Positions 1-6,594 of a DNA stretch of 12,679 bases are shown piece after piece. A program made the translations under genes and the position numbers. Source of the DNA: Alphaproteobacteria bacterium (GTDB lineage: Bacteria > Pseudomonadota > Alphaproteobacteria > Rhodobacterales > Rhodobacteraceae); assembly GCA_030425945.1 (NCBI GenBank), contig JAUHZL010000040.1, positions 1-12,679 on the forward strand, written 5' to 3'. Under the pieces are notes generated by a model. That model searched no databases. It was not told the DNA's origin and was given only the letters and a program-made list of their open reading frames with translations. Positions within the stretch are counted from its first letter, which is position 1, and each line of letters begins with the position of its first letter.

Positions 1-109
1 CTACGACGCAATCCTCCATGCAGGGTGTCAGGCGTGGAACAACCTGATCGCCCTACCGGAAGTCATCACGTCAATCGGAACCAGAGATTGGGCGAAAGTG
101 GGTCAATGA
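1..109 (+). mobile_element. IS630-family transposase, C-terminal fragment cut by the window edge
   Basis: Reading from base 2, the frame gives 35 residues and a TGA stop. It ends in an AWNNLIALPEVITSIGTRDW-like stretch followed by AKVGQ. A tail of the form (A/E)AWN.L...P..I.SIG.RDWA is, from memory, typical of the extreme C-terminus of IS630-family DDE transposases. The catalytic DDE domain lies outside the window, so activity cannot be judged. These elements insert at TA and usually end a few tens of bases after the stop codon. The sequence around 121-128 contains TATA and may be the element boundary, but without the other end I cannot define the terminal inverted repeat. It suggests the fasciclin gene downstream lies at an insertion border. 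Confidence 0.7.
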
Positions 110-122
110 TCGCAGCCCTTGG

Positions 123-128
123 TATAAG
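123..128 (+). promoter_or_regulatory. Possible -10 element (TATAAG) at the IS/host border
   Basis: TATAAG matches the bacterial -10 consensus well and is the only good -10 between the transposase stop and the fasciclin start. The -35 position 17 bases upstream (100-105, GGGTCA) is poor. A start near 135 would place the hairpin at 137-162 at the very 5' end of the fasciclin mRNA. This is inference only. Confidence 0.25.
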
Positions 129-136
129 ACCCTCGC

Positions 137-172
137 GGGGCGCGGCGTGAAAGCCGCGCCCCCTTTCCTTTT
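137..172 (+). terminator. Rho-independent terminator or 5'-UTR hairpin upstream of the fasciclin gene
   Basis: There is a perfect 10-bp inverted repeat, GGGGCGCGGC at 137-146 and GCCGCGCCCC at 153-162, with a six-base loop. It is followed by CTTTCCTTTT, a pyrimidine/T-rich tract. The shape is that of an intrinsic terminator for whatever lay upstream, now the IS element. It ends only about 30 bases before the fasciclin ATG and leaves no room for a promoter in between, so the fasciclin transcript must either read through it or begin with it. Confidence 0.7.
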
Positions 173-202
173 CGTCCCACCCGTTCACGACAGGAGGACA
201 CC

Positions 203-700
203 ATGCATCGTCGCCATTTCCTTGCCACCGCCGCCGCAGCCGGTCTCGGCAGCGCCTTCGCCGCGCCCGCGCTGGCCATGGGCCCGGGCGATATCGTCGA
301 TATCGCGGCCTCCAACCCCGACTTCTCGACCCTCGTGACCGCGGTCAGCACCGCCGGTCTGGTCGACACCCTCAAGGGCAAGGGTCCGTTCACCGTCTTC
401 GCGCCCACCAACGCGGCTTTCGCGGCCCTGCCCCACGGCACGGTCGAGCGCCTGCTGCGCCCCGAGAACCGCGCAGAGCTGACCCGCATCCTGACCTATC
501 ACGTGCTGGCCGGCCGCTATGACGCCAGCCTGCTGCTGAACAACTACGGCCGCCTCATCACCGTCGAGGGCTCGTCGATCCTGTCCGACGGCCGCTCGGG
601 CAGCGTTCACCTGAACCGCTCGACCCGCGTCACGACGGCCAACATCGCGGCCTCGAACGGCCTGATCCACGTGATCGACAAGGTCCTGCTGCCGCACTGA
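203..700 (+). CDS. Secreted fasciclin (FAS1) domain protein
   Basis: The 165-residue product is one exported FAS1 domain. Residues 1-25 form a signal peptide with the twin-arginine-like start HRRHFLAT and a likely cleavage after ALA at 23-25. The FAS1 H1 motif FTVFAPTNAAFAAL is at 63-76, the conserved Tyr-His pair at 99-100, and the H2 motif NGLIHVIDKVLLP at 152-164. The rest matches a minimal single-domain bacterial FAS1 protein. Family members are extracellular or periplasmic adhesion-like proteins with no enzymatic activity; their bacterial role is poorly defined. The start is fixed by AGGAGG at 192-197, five bases before the ATG. The gene stands alone, with a hairpin on each side. No cofactor ligands are evident. 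The family call is secure; Tat rather than Sec export is likely but not proven. Confidence 0.93.
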   Translation: MHRRHFLATAAAAGLGSAFAAPALAMGPGDIVDIAASNPDFSTLVTAVSTAGLVDTLKGKGPFTVFAPTNAAFAALPHGTVERLLRPENRAELTRILTYHVLAGRYDASLLLNNYGRLITVEGSSILSDGRSGSVHLNRSTRVTTANIAASNGLIHVIDKVLLPH

Positions 701-727
701 CCCGAGGGTCCTCCCCACCGGCAGCAG

Positions 728-764
728 ACGGCCCCGCCTTCCCCAGGGCGGGGTCGTCCCTTTT
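728..764 (+). terminator. Rho-independent terminator after the fasciclin gene
   Basis: Arms ACGGCCCCGCC (728-738) and GGCGGGGTCGT (747-757) pair over 11 positions with one G-U wobble and an eight-base loop, followed by CCCTTTT. It lies 28 bases after the fasciclin stop and separates that gene from the SDR operon. Confidence 0.85.
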
Positions 765-829
765 CCGGCCTCCGCTCTTCCCCCGGACGGAAACCCCGGC
801 CAGAGTGCGCCCGGAACAAGGAGGACCCC

Positions 830-1582
830 ATGACCGACAAGACCGCCCTCGTGACCGGTGCCGCGCGCGGCATCGGACTGGCGACCACGAAGCTCTTCCT
901 CGCCGAAGGCTGGCGGGTTGCCATGATCGACCGCGATGCCGAGGCGCTGGCGGATGAAGCCGCGCAACTCGACGGCGTCCTGCCGGTCGTCTGCGACGTC
1001 TCGGAGCCAGCCCAGGTAGACGCGATGGTGACCACCGTTCTCGGTGGTCTCGGCCGGATCGACGCGCTGGTGAACAACGCGGGCGTCGCCGACTTCGGCC
1101 CCATCGAGGAGACCACCTTCGAGCGGTGGCGCACCGTCATGGCGACCAACCTCGACGGCGTGTTCCTCGTCAGCCAGGCCTGCTTCCCGGCCCTGAAGGA
1201 AACGCGCGGCGCGATCGTCAACATCGCCTCGATCTCGGGCCTGCGCGCCTCGACCCTGCGCGTGGCCTACGGCACGTCGAAGGCCGCGGTCATCCACATC
1301 ACCAAGCAACAGGCCGCCGAGCTGGGCGAATACGGCATCCGCGCGAACTGCGTCTGCCCGGGCCCGGTGCGCACCAAGCTCGCGATGGCCGTCCACAGCC
1401 CCGAGATCATCGCCGCCTATCACGACGCGATCCCGCTGAACCGCTACGGCTCGGAAGCCGAGATCGGCCAGGTCATCGCCTTCCTCTGCTCGGACAAGGC
1501 CAGCTACGTCACCGGGCAGGTCATCGCCTCGGACGGCGGCTTCGAGTCGACCGGGATCGGCCTGCCCGCCCTGAGGGTCTGA
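830..1582 (+). CDS. SDR family NAD(P)-dependent oxidoreductase
   Basis: This is a 250-residue classical short-chain dehydrogenase/reductase, the usual length for the family. The nucleotide-binding motif TGAARGIG is at 9-16, NNAG at 82-85, and the catalytic set is N107, S134, Y147 and K151 (Tyr-Gly-Thr-Ser-Lys). PGPV at 177-180 follows, and the C-terminal ASDGG at 233-237 is typical of FabG/glucose-dehydrogenase-like members. Asp34, at the end of the second beta strand, suggests NAD(H) preference. The substrate cannot be deduced. AAGGAGGA at 818-825 precedes the ATG by four bases. It is the first gene of a compact operon: the methyltransferase begins four bases after its stop. No obvious promoter is visible between the fasciclin terminator and the start. 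Confidence 0.93.
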   Translation: MTDKTALVTGAARGIGLATTKLFLAEGWRVAMIDRDAEALADEAAQLDGVLPVVCDVSEPAQVDAMVTTVLGGLGRIDALVNNAGVADFGPIEETTFERWRTVMATNLDGVFLVSQACFPALKETRGAIVNIASISGLRASTLRVAYGTSKAAVIHITKQQAAELGEYGIRANCVCPGPVRTKLAMAVHSPEIIAAYHDAIPLNRYGSEAEIGQVIAFLCSDKASYVTGQVIASDGGFESTGIGLPALRV

Positions 1583-1586
1583 GGCG

Positions 1587-2219
1587 ATGGCCCGCGACCC
1601 GGCCCGCTTCTGGAACCGCATCGCCCGCAAGTACGCGGCCTCGCCGATCTCGGACGAAGCCACGTACGAGCGCAAGCTGGCCCAGACGCAGGCCCTCATG
1701 CGCCCCGACATGACGGTGATCGAGTTCGGCTGCGGCACCGGCAGCACGGCGGCGCGCCACGCACCCCATGTCGCGCACTACACCGGTGTCGATGTCTCCG
1801 CCGCGATGCTGGACTACGCCCGGGCCAAGGGGCAGGACCTTGCGAACCTCAGCTTCGTCGAAGGCACGCTCGAGACGTTCCCGGCCCCGCACGACAGGGC
1901 CGACATGATCCTCGCGCTGTCGCTGCTGCACCTGCTCGACGACCCGCGCGCCGCCATCGCCCGCATCCACGGCCTGCTGAAACCCGGCGGCTGGTTCGTG
2001 TCCTCGACCGCCTGCATGGCCGACATTCTGCCCGCGCTGCGCTTCGTCGCGCCGCTGGGCCGGGCCGTGGGCCTGCTGCCTTCGCTCAGCTTCTTCACCG
2101 AGGCCCGGCTTGCAGGGTGGATAGAGGCCGAGGGGTTCCGCATCACCACGCGCTGGCGGCCCGAGGGCAAATCCGCCGCGACCTTCCTGATCGCCTGGAA
2201 ACCGGAGGGCGCGACATGA
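1587..2219 (+). CDS. Class I SAM-dependent methyltransferase
   Basis: The 210-residue protein has the class I Rossmann methyltransferase order. Motif I, VIEFGCGTG, is at 44-52 and binds S-adenosylmethionine. The acidic post-I residue is Asp69 in YTGVDVS. A motif IV-like LALSLLHLLDD lies around 109-119, and the post-IV LKPGGWF at 131-137. This resembles the UbiE/Methyltransf_11 group that acts on small molecules. The C-terminal third (PSLSFFTEARLAGWIEAEGF) is the usual substrate-side cap, but the substrate is not recognisable. It begins four bases after the SDR stop and its TGA overlaps the ATG of the next gene as ATGA, so the three genes are probably translationally coupled. The Shine-Dalgarno sequence is weak (GAGGG inside the SDR gene end). 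Confidence 0.9.
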   Translation: MARDPARFWNRIARKYAASPISDEATYERKLAQTQALMRPDMTVIEFGCGTGSTAARHAPHVAHYTGVDVSAAMLDYARAKGQDLANLSFVEGTLETFPAPHDRADMILALSLLHLLDDPRAAIARIHGLLKPGGWFVSSTACMADILPALRFVAPLGRAVGLLPSLSFFTEARLAGWIEAEGFRITTRWRPEGKSAATFLIAWKPEGAT

Positions 2220-2993
2220 CCATGTCCCCTCGGATCGCCATCATCGGCAGCGGTGCGCTCGGCGGGGCGATTGCCCGGCGCTGGCTGGCGACCGGCTGCG
2301 TGACCCCGGACCGGCTGACCGTGGTCAGCCGCAGCGCGACCCCGCTCGCAGGTGCCCCCGAGGTGGCCGCGACAGCCGACGCCGCCATCGCCTGCGCCGC
2401 TGCAGATGTCGTGCTGCTGGCCGTGCCACCGGCACAGGCGCAGTCGCTCGATCTGGGCACATCCCGGGCGCTGGTGCTGTCGGTCATGGCGGGCGTCACG
2501 CTTCGGCACCTCGGGCGGATCACCGGTCACAGCCGCATCGTCCGCGCCATGTCGAGCCCCGCCGCCGAGCGCGGGCTGGCTTGGTCGCCCTGGCTCGCGC
2601 CTGCCGATCTGGCCCCTGACGACCGCCGCCTGACACGGCACCTGCTGTCCGCGCTGGGGGAAACCGCCGAAGTGGCGCAAGAAGCGCACATCGATCATTT
2701 CACCGCGCTGACAGGGCCGGTCCCCGGGTTCGTCGCGGCGGTCGCGGCGGCGATGATCGACCACAGCGTGGCACAGGGCCTCGACCGCACGACCGCCGAG
2801 CGGGCCGTGCGGCAGTTGTTCCATGCCGCGGGCCTCGCGATGGCCGAGGCCGCGGACAGCCCGGCGGACCAGGTCCAGGCGATGATCGACTATGACGGCA
2901 CCACCGCCGCCGGTCTGCGCGTGCTGCGCGACGGCCCGCGCGCTGGCCGAGGCGCTGGACGCCGCCGCCGAACGCGCAAGGTACATGGCCTGA
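2216..2993 (+). pseudogene. Pyrroline-5-carboxylate reductase-like protein (ProC family), frameshifted near the 3' end
   Basis: From the ATG that overlaps the methyltransferase stop, 240 residues read as a ProC-family reductase. There is an N-terminal Rossmann fold with GSGALGG at 11-17 and a strand VVLLAVPP at 65-72. The dimerisation domain contains TALTGPVPGFVAAV (163-175 region) and IDYDGTTAAGLRVL at 224-237, matching the family signature near the active site. After Asp-Gly at about 2935 the frame changes to an arginine-rich reading that stays open for over 2 kb antisense to clpB. In the alternative frame from 2940 the expected helical ending ALAEALDAAAERARYMA follows and stops at 2991-2993. 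One extra base (or two missing) in the GC run 2936-2943 explains this; repaired, the protein would be about 258 residues, normal for the family. The fault could be real or a sequencing error. Proline synthesis is the family role, but this divergent paralogue may act elsewhere. Confidence 0.75.
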
Positions 2994-3002
2994 CACGCGA
3001 AC

Positions 3003-3020
3003 GGGGGGCCGAAGCCCCCC
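3003..3020. terminator. Bidirectional GC hairpin between the proC-like gene and clpB
   Basis: GGGGGGC (3003-3009) and GCCCCCC (3014-3020) form a 7-bp perfect stem. On the minus strand the loop is TTCG, the extra-stable UUCG tetraloop, 11 bases past the clpB stop. On the plus strand the loop is CGAA, nine bases past the proC-like stop. There is no T-tract on either side, so it may act as a 3'-end stabiliser or a weak terminator for two convergent genes. Confidence 0.6.
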
Positions 3021-3031
3021 GCCGCTTGCTC

Positions 3032-5647
3032 TCAGTGCAGAACCGCCTCCTCGGGCGGCTGGCGTTTCGAGGACGAGACACGCCCGCCCACGATCAGCCC
3101 GTCGGCCCCGGCACTGACCTTCACCGTGTCGCCATCGAGGACATCCCCGGCGAGGATCATCTCGGCCAACTGGTCCTGCAGCGCGCGCTGGATCACCCGC
3201 TTCAGCGGCCGGGCGCCGAACACCGGGTCGTAGCCCTCGTCGGCCAGCCAGGTCCGGGCGCTCGCGTCCAGATCGAGCGTGATCAGCCGCGCCGCCAGCC
3301 GCTTCTCCAGCCGCCGGAGCTGGATCGTCACGATCCCGTCCATGTCGGCGCGGGTCAGCCGGTCGAAGATGATCGTCTCGTCCAGCCGGTTCAGGAACTC
3401 GGGCCGGAAATGCGCCCGGACCGCCTCCATCACCTCGCGCCGGGCGCGGGACGAGTCCCCGCCCTCCGGCAACTGGCTCAGCGCCTGCGACCCGAGGTTC
3501 GACGTCAGCACGATCAGTGTCTGCTTGAAGTCCACGGTGCGGCCCTGACCGTCGGTCAGCACGCCGTCGTCCAGCACCTGCAACAGCACGTTGAAGACAT
3601 CCGGGTGCGCCTTTTCGACCTCGTCGAACAGCACCACCTGGTAGGGCCTGCGCCGCACCGCCTCGGTCAGGACACCGCCCTCGTCATAGCCGACATAGCC
3701 GGGCGGAGCGCCGATCAGCCGGGCGACCGCGTGCTTCTCCATGAACTCGGACATGTCGATCCGGACCATCGCGCTGTCGTCGTCGAACAGGTACTCCGCC
3801 ACCGCCTTGGTCAGCTCGGTCTTGCCGACGCCGGTCGGGCCGAGGAACAGGAAGCTGCCCAGCGGCCGGTTCTCGTCGTTCAGACCCGCCCGGGCCCGGC
3901 GCACAGCGTTGGCGACGGCCGTGACCGCGGCGCGCTGGCCGATGACCCGCTTGCCCAGCTCCTCTTCCATCTTCAGGAGCTTCTCGCGCTCGCCTTCCAG
4001 CATCTTCGAGGTCGGGATACCGGTCCAGCGCTCGACAACCTGCGCGATCTGCTCGGGACGGACCGCTTCCTCGACCATGACGCCCTCGTCGCGCGACTCG
4101 GCCTCGGACAGGCGCTTTTCCAGCCCGGGGATCACGCCGTAGCTGAGCTCGCCCGCCCGCGCGAGGTCGCCCGCGCGCTTGGCCTGGTCCAGTTCGGCCC
4201 GCGCCCGGTCCAGCTCTTCCTTGAGGCCGCGCGCGCTTTCCAGCTTGTCACGCTCGGCCTGCCAGCGCGCGGTCATTTCCGCGCTGTGCTGCTGGAGGTC
4301 GGCCAGCTCGCGCTCGAGCTTCGACAGCCGGTCCTTCGACGCGGCGTCGTCCTCCTTCTTCAGGGCCTCGGCCTCGATCTGCTTCTGCAGGATCTCGCGG
4401 TCGAGCGCGTCCAGCTCCTCGGGCTTGCTGTCCACTTCCATCCGCAGACGGCTGGCGGCCTCGTCCATCAGGTCGATGGCCTTGTCCGGAAGGAACCGGT
4501 CGGTGATGTAGCGATGGCTCAGCGTGGCCGCCGCCACCAGCGCGCTGTCCGAGATGCGCACGCCGTGGTGCAGCTCGTACTTCTCCTTGATGCCGCGCAG
4601 GATCGAGATGGTGTCCTCGACCGTCGGTTCCTCGACCATCACCGGCTGGAACCGCCGCGCCAGCGCCGCGTCCTTCTCGACGTGCTTGCGGTACTCGTCG
4701 AGCGTGGTCGCCCCCACGCAGTGCAACTCGCCCCGCGCCAGCGCCGGCTTGATCAGGTTCGCGGCGTCCATCGCGCCGTCGGTCTTGCCCGCGCCGACCA
4801 GCATGTGCATCTCGTCGATGAACAGGATGATCTCGCCCGCCGCGGCGGTGATCTCGGACAGGATCGACTTCAGCCGTTCCTCGAACTCGCCGCGATACTT
4901 CGCGCCCGCGATCAGCGCGCCCATGTCGAGCGCCATCAGACGCTTGTTCTTCAGGCTCTCGGGCACGTCGCCGTTGACGATGCGCAGCGCCAGCCCTTCC
5001 GCGATGGCGGTCTTGCCGACGCCCGGCTCGCCGATCAGCACCGGGTTGTTCTTGGTGCGCCGCGACAGCACCTGCATGGCGCGGCGAATTTCCTCGTCGC
5101 GGCCGATGATCGGGTCGATCTTGCCTTCGCGGGCGCGCTCGGTCAGGTCGAGCGCGTATTTCTTCAGGGCGTCATACCCCTCTTCCGCGCTCGCGGTGTC
5201 GGCGGTGCGGCCCTTGCGGATGTCGTTGATCGCGGCGTTCAGCGCCTGCGCGTTGACGGCCCCGGCCTCCATCGCCTTCTTCGCCTCGGAGGGCACCATG
5301 GCGAGCGCCATCAGCACCCGTTCCACCGGAACGAAGCTGTCCCCGGCCTTCTTGGCCAGCGTCTCGGCCTCGTCGATGACCCGGCCCAGCGTGCCGTCCA
5401 TGTAGACCTGTCCGCCGCCGCCCGAGACCTTCGGCAGCCGCGAGACCGCCATGTCCACGGCCTGCTTCACGCGCTCCGGGGCACCGCCCGAGCGCTGGAT
5501 CAGGTTCGAGGCGAGACCCTCGGGATCGTCCATGATCGCCTTCAGTAGATGCTCGGGCACCAGGCGCTGGTGGCCTTCGCGCATCGCGATGGTCTGTGCG
5601 GCCTGAAGGAAGCCGCGCGACCGCTCCGTGAACTTGTCCAGGTTCAT
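3032..5647 (-). CDS. clpB: ATP-dependent protein disaggregase ClpB (Hsp100)
   Basis: The 871-residue protein is full-length ClpB. It works with DnaK/DnaJ/GrpE in the cytoplasm to pull polypeptides out of aggregates. The N-terminal Clp_N domain covers about 1-145. NBD1 has Walker A GEPGVGKT at 206-213, pore tyrosine Tyr251 in AGAKYRG, Walker B ILFIDE at 274-279 and the arginine pair at 331-332. The coiled-coil middle domain, which separates ClpB from ClpA/ClpC, spans about 405-525. NBD2 has Walker A GPTGVGKT at 603-610, pore Tyr651 in GYVGYDEGG, Walker B VVLFDE at 671-676, RPEFLNRLDE near 748-757 and sensor-2 GARPLKR at 811-817. No IGF/L loop for ClpP binding was noticed, as expected for ClpB. 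AAGGAG lies eight bases before the ATG. It is a single-gene unit with a sigma-32-like promoter upstream, divergent from pyrF. All key residues are intact. Confidence 0.98.
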   Translation of the reverse strand: MNLDKFTERSRGFLQAAQTIAMREGHQRLVPEHLLKAIMDDPEGLASNLIQRSGGAPERVKQAVDMAVSRLPKVSGGGGQVYMDGTLGRVIDEAETLAKKAGDSFVPVERVLMALAMVPSEAKKAMEAGAVNAQALNAAINDIRKGRTADTASAEEGYDALKKYALDLTERAREGKIDPIIGRDEEIRRAMQVLSRRTKNNPVLIGEPGVGKTAIAEGLALRIVNGDVPESLKNKRLMALDMGALIAGAKYRGEFEERLKSILSEITAAAGEIILFIDEMHMLVGAGKTDGAMDAANLIKPALARGELHCVGATTLDEYRKHVEKDAALARRFQPVMVEEPTVEDTISILRGIKEKYELHHGVRISDSALVAAATLSHRYITDRFLPDKAIDLMDEAASRLRMEVDSKPEELDALDREILQKQIEAEALKKEDDAASKDRLSKLERELADLQQHSAEMTARWQAERDKLESARGLKEELDRARAELDQAKRAGDLARAGELSYGVIPGLEKRLSEAESRDEGVMVEEAVRPEQIAQVVERWTGIPTSKMLEGEREKLLKMEEELGKRVIGQRAAVTAVANAVRRARAGLNDENRPLGSFLFLGPTGVGKTELTKAVAEYLFDDDSAMVRIDMSEFMEKHAVARLIGAPPGYVGYDEGGVLTEAVRRRPYQVVLFDEVEKAHPDVFNVLLQVLDDGVLTDGQGRTVDFKQTLIVLTSNLGSQALSQLPEGGDSSRARREVMEAVRAHFRPEFLNRLDETIIFDRLTRADMDGIVTIQLRRLEKRLAARLITLDLDASARTWLADEGYDPVFGARPLKRVIQRALQDQLAEMILAGDVLDGDTVKVSAGADGLIVGGRVSSSKRQPPEEAVLH

Positions 5648-5724
5648 CGGTCTCTCCTTTCAACAAGCGCCCATGTCCGGAACCGCCCGCTCGGCGGCAC
5701 GGTCCCGTTCGGGCCTCGATTTTC

Positions 5725-5753
5725 AGATGGGGGGGCGCCGATGGACGCGCAAG
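5725..5753 (-). promoter_or_regulatory. Heat-shock (sigma-32/RpoH) promoter of clpB
   Basis: On the minus strand CTTGCGC (5753-5747) is followed after 14 bases by CCCCATCT (5732-5725). The known RpoH consensus is CTTGAAA, 13-15 bases, CCCCATNT: the -10 is a full match and the -35 keeps CTTG. Transcription would start near 5718, giving an untranslated leader of about 70 bases. Placement before clpB, a classic RpoH target, supports it. Confidence 0.8.
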
Positions 5754-5757
5754 AGGT

Positions 5758-5781
5758 CCCTGTGTCGGATGTGTCACAGGG
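5758..5781. promoter_or_regulatory. Inverted repeat just upstream of the clpB promoter
   Basis: Perfect 7-bp arms CCCTGTG (5758-5764) and CACAGGG (5775-5781) are separated by 10 bases. The repeat lies four bases beyond the clpB -35 element and upstream of pyrF, so it could bind a regulator of either gene. No known operator is recognised. Confidence 0.3.
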
Positions 5782-5855
5782 GCGCCGTGGCGCCGGGCAC
5801 CTTGACCTGCGCCCGCCCAGCCCGCACACGGGCGCGAATCTCCGGAGGTGTCCCG

Positions 5856-6545
5856 ATGTCCGATGACCGCCTGATCGTCGCCCTCGACGTGCCGAACGCC
5901 CTCGCGGGGCTGCAACTGGCCGAGCAGCTCGGCGATGCCGTCTCGTTCTACAAGATCGGCCTCGGCATGCTGACCGGCGGCGGGCTGGCGCTGACCAACG
6001 AGCTGAAGCAGGAACACGGCAAGCGCATCTTCCTCGACATGAAGCTCTTCGACATCGGCGCGACGGTCGAGGCGGCGGTGCGCGGTCTGGCCCAGTACGA
6101 CCTCGATTTCCTGACCGTGCACGGCGACCCCCACGTGGTCCGCGCCGCCAAGCAGGGCGCGGCGGGCAAGGACCTGAAGATCCTCGCCGTAACGATCCTG
6201 ACCTCGCTCGACCGCGCCGATCTTGACGCCTGCCTGATGCCGCCCGGCGACGTGGCCGACCTCGTGGTGACCCGCGCTGCCCGCGCGTTCGAGGCCGGGG
6301 CCGACGGCGTCATCGCCAGCCCGCAGGAAGCCGCCCTGATCCGCGCCCTGCCGGAGGCCGCCGGCCGCCTGATCGTCACGCCGGGCGTTCGCCCCGCCGG
6401 GGCCGCACTGGGGGACCAGAAGCGCGTCGCGACGCCGAAGGGGGCAATCGCGGCCGGGGCCGATCACATCGTGGTCGGCCGCCCGGTCTGGCAGGCCGAG
6501 GATCCCCGGGCCGCCGCGCTGGCGATCCGCGCGGAACTGGCCTGA
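5856..6545 (+). CDS. pyrF: Orotidine 5'-phosphate decarboxylase
   Basis: This 229-residue enzyme converts OMP to UMP, the last step of de novo pyrimidine synthesis. It is a TIM-barrel protein of the usual bacterial length. The opening ALDVPN has Asp11, and Lys33 lies in FYKIG. The catalytic signature FLDMKLFDI is at 59-67, with Asp61, Lys63 and Asp66 of the Asp-x-Lys-x-x-Asp charge network. Phosphate-binding elements TPGVRP (175-180) and VVGRP (206-210) close the barrel. The open frame extends upstream, but the start is fixed by GGAGG at 5844-5848, seven bases before the ATG, and by homology beginning at DDRLIVALDV. It diverges from clpB. A TTGACC at 5802-5807 is a good -35, but its -10 partner is poor. 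The BASS gene follows 49 bases downstream and may be cotranscribed. Confidence 0.97.
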   Translation: MSDDRLIVALDVPNALAGLQLAEQLGDAVSFYKIGLGMLTGGGLALTNELKQEHGKRIFLDMKLFDIGATVEAAVRGLAQYDLDFLTVHGDPHVVRAAKQGAAGKDLKILAVTILTSLDRADLDACLMPPGDVADLVVTRAARAFEAGADGVIASPQEAALIRALPEAAGRLIVTPGVRPAGAALGDQKRVATPKGAIAAGADHIVVGRPVWQAEDPRAAALAIRAELA

Positions 6546-6556
6546 TCCGTCCCGCC

Positions 6557-6565
6557 TGCTACACT
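6557..6565 (+). promoter_or_regulatory. Possible extended -10 promoter of the BASS transporter gene
   Basis: TGCTACACT fits an extended -10 (TGN followed by TATAAT-like TACACT). The -35 region lies in the end of pyrF and is poor. A start near 6572 would fall in the loop of the following inverted repeat. Confidence 0.3.
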
Positions 6566-6587
6566 CCCCGGAACACGGACCGGGGAG
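6564..6587 (+). promoter_or_regulatory. Hairpin covering the ribosome binding site of the BASS transporter gene
   Basis: Perfect 8-bp arms CTCCCCGG (6564-6571) and CCGGGGAG (6580-6587) flank an eight-base loop. The right arm contains the Shine-Dalgarno-like GGGGAG (6582-6587), seven bases before the ATG. On a transcript coming from pyrF it would hide the ribosome binding site. No T-tract follows, so a simple terminator is less likely. Confidence 0.5.
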
Positions 6588-6594
6588 ACCGCCC

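Noticed and set aside
185..1747. Long minus-strand frame under the fasciclin and SDR genes
   Set aside because: Its translation is Arg/Gly/Asp-rich with no recognisable domain, while both plus-strand genes have clear family motifs and ribosome binding sites.
2117..5548. A 1143-codon plus-strand open frame
   Set aside because: Its first part is the ProC-like gene in its normal frame. Beyond 2936 it is the opposite strand of clpB, low-complexity His/Arg/Gln-rich and without domains; it is open only because of high GC and the proC frameshift.
5802..5830. Sigma-70 promoter of pyrF from TTGACC
   Set aside because: The -35 is good, but the bases 17-18 downstream (CACACG) hardly resemble a -10, so I did not list it as a feature.
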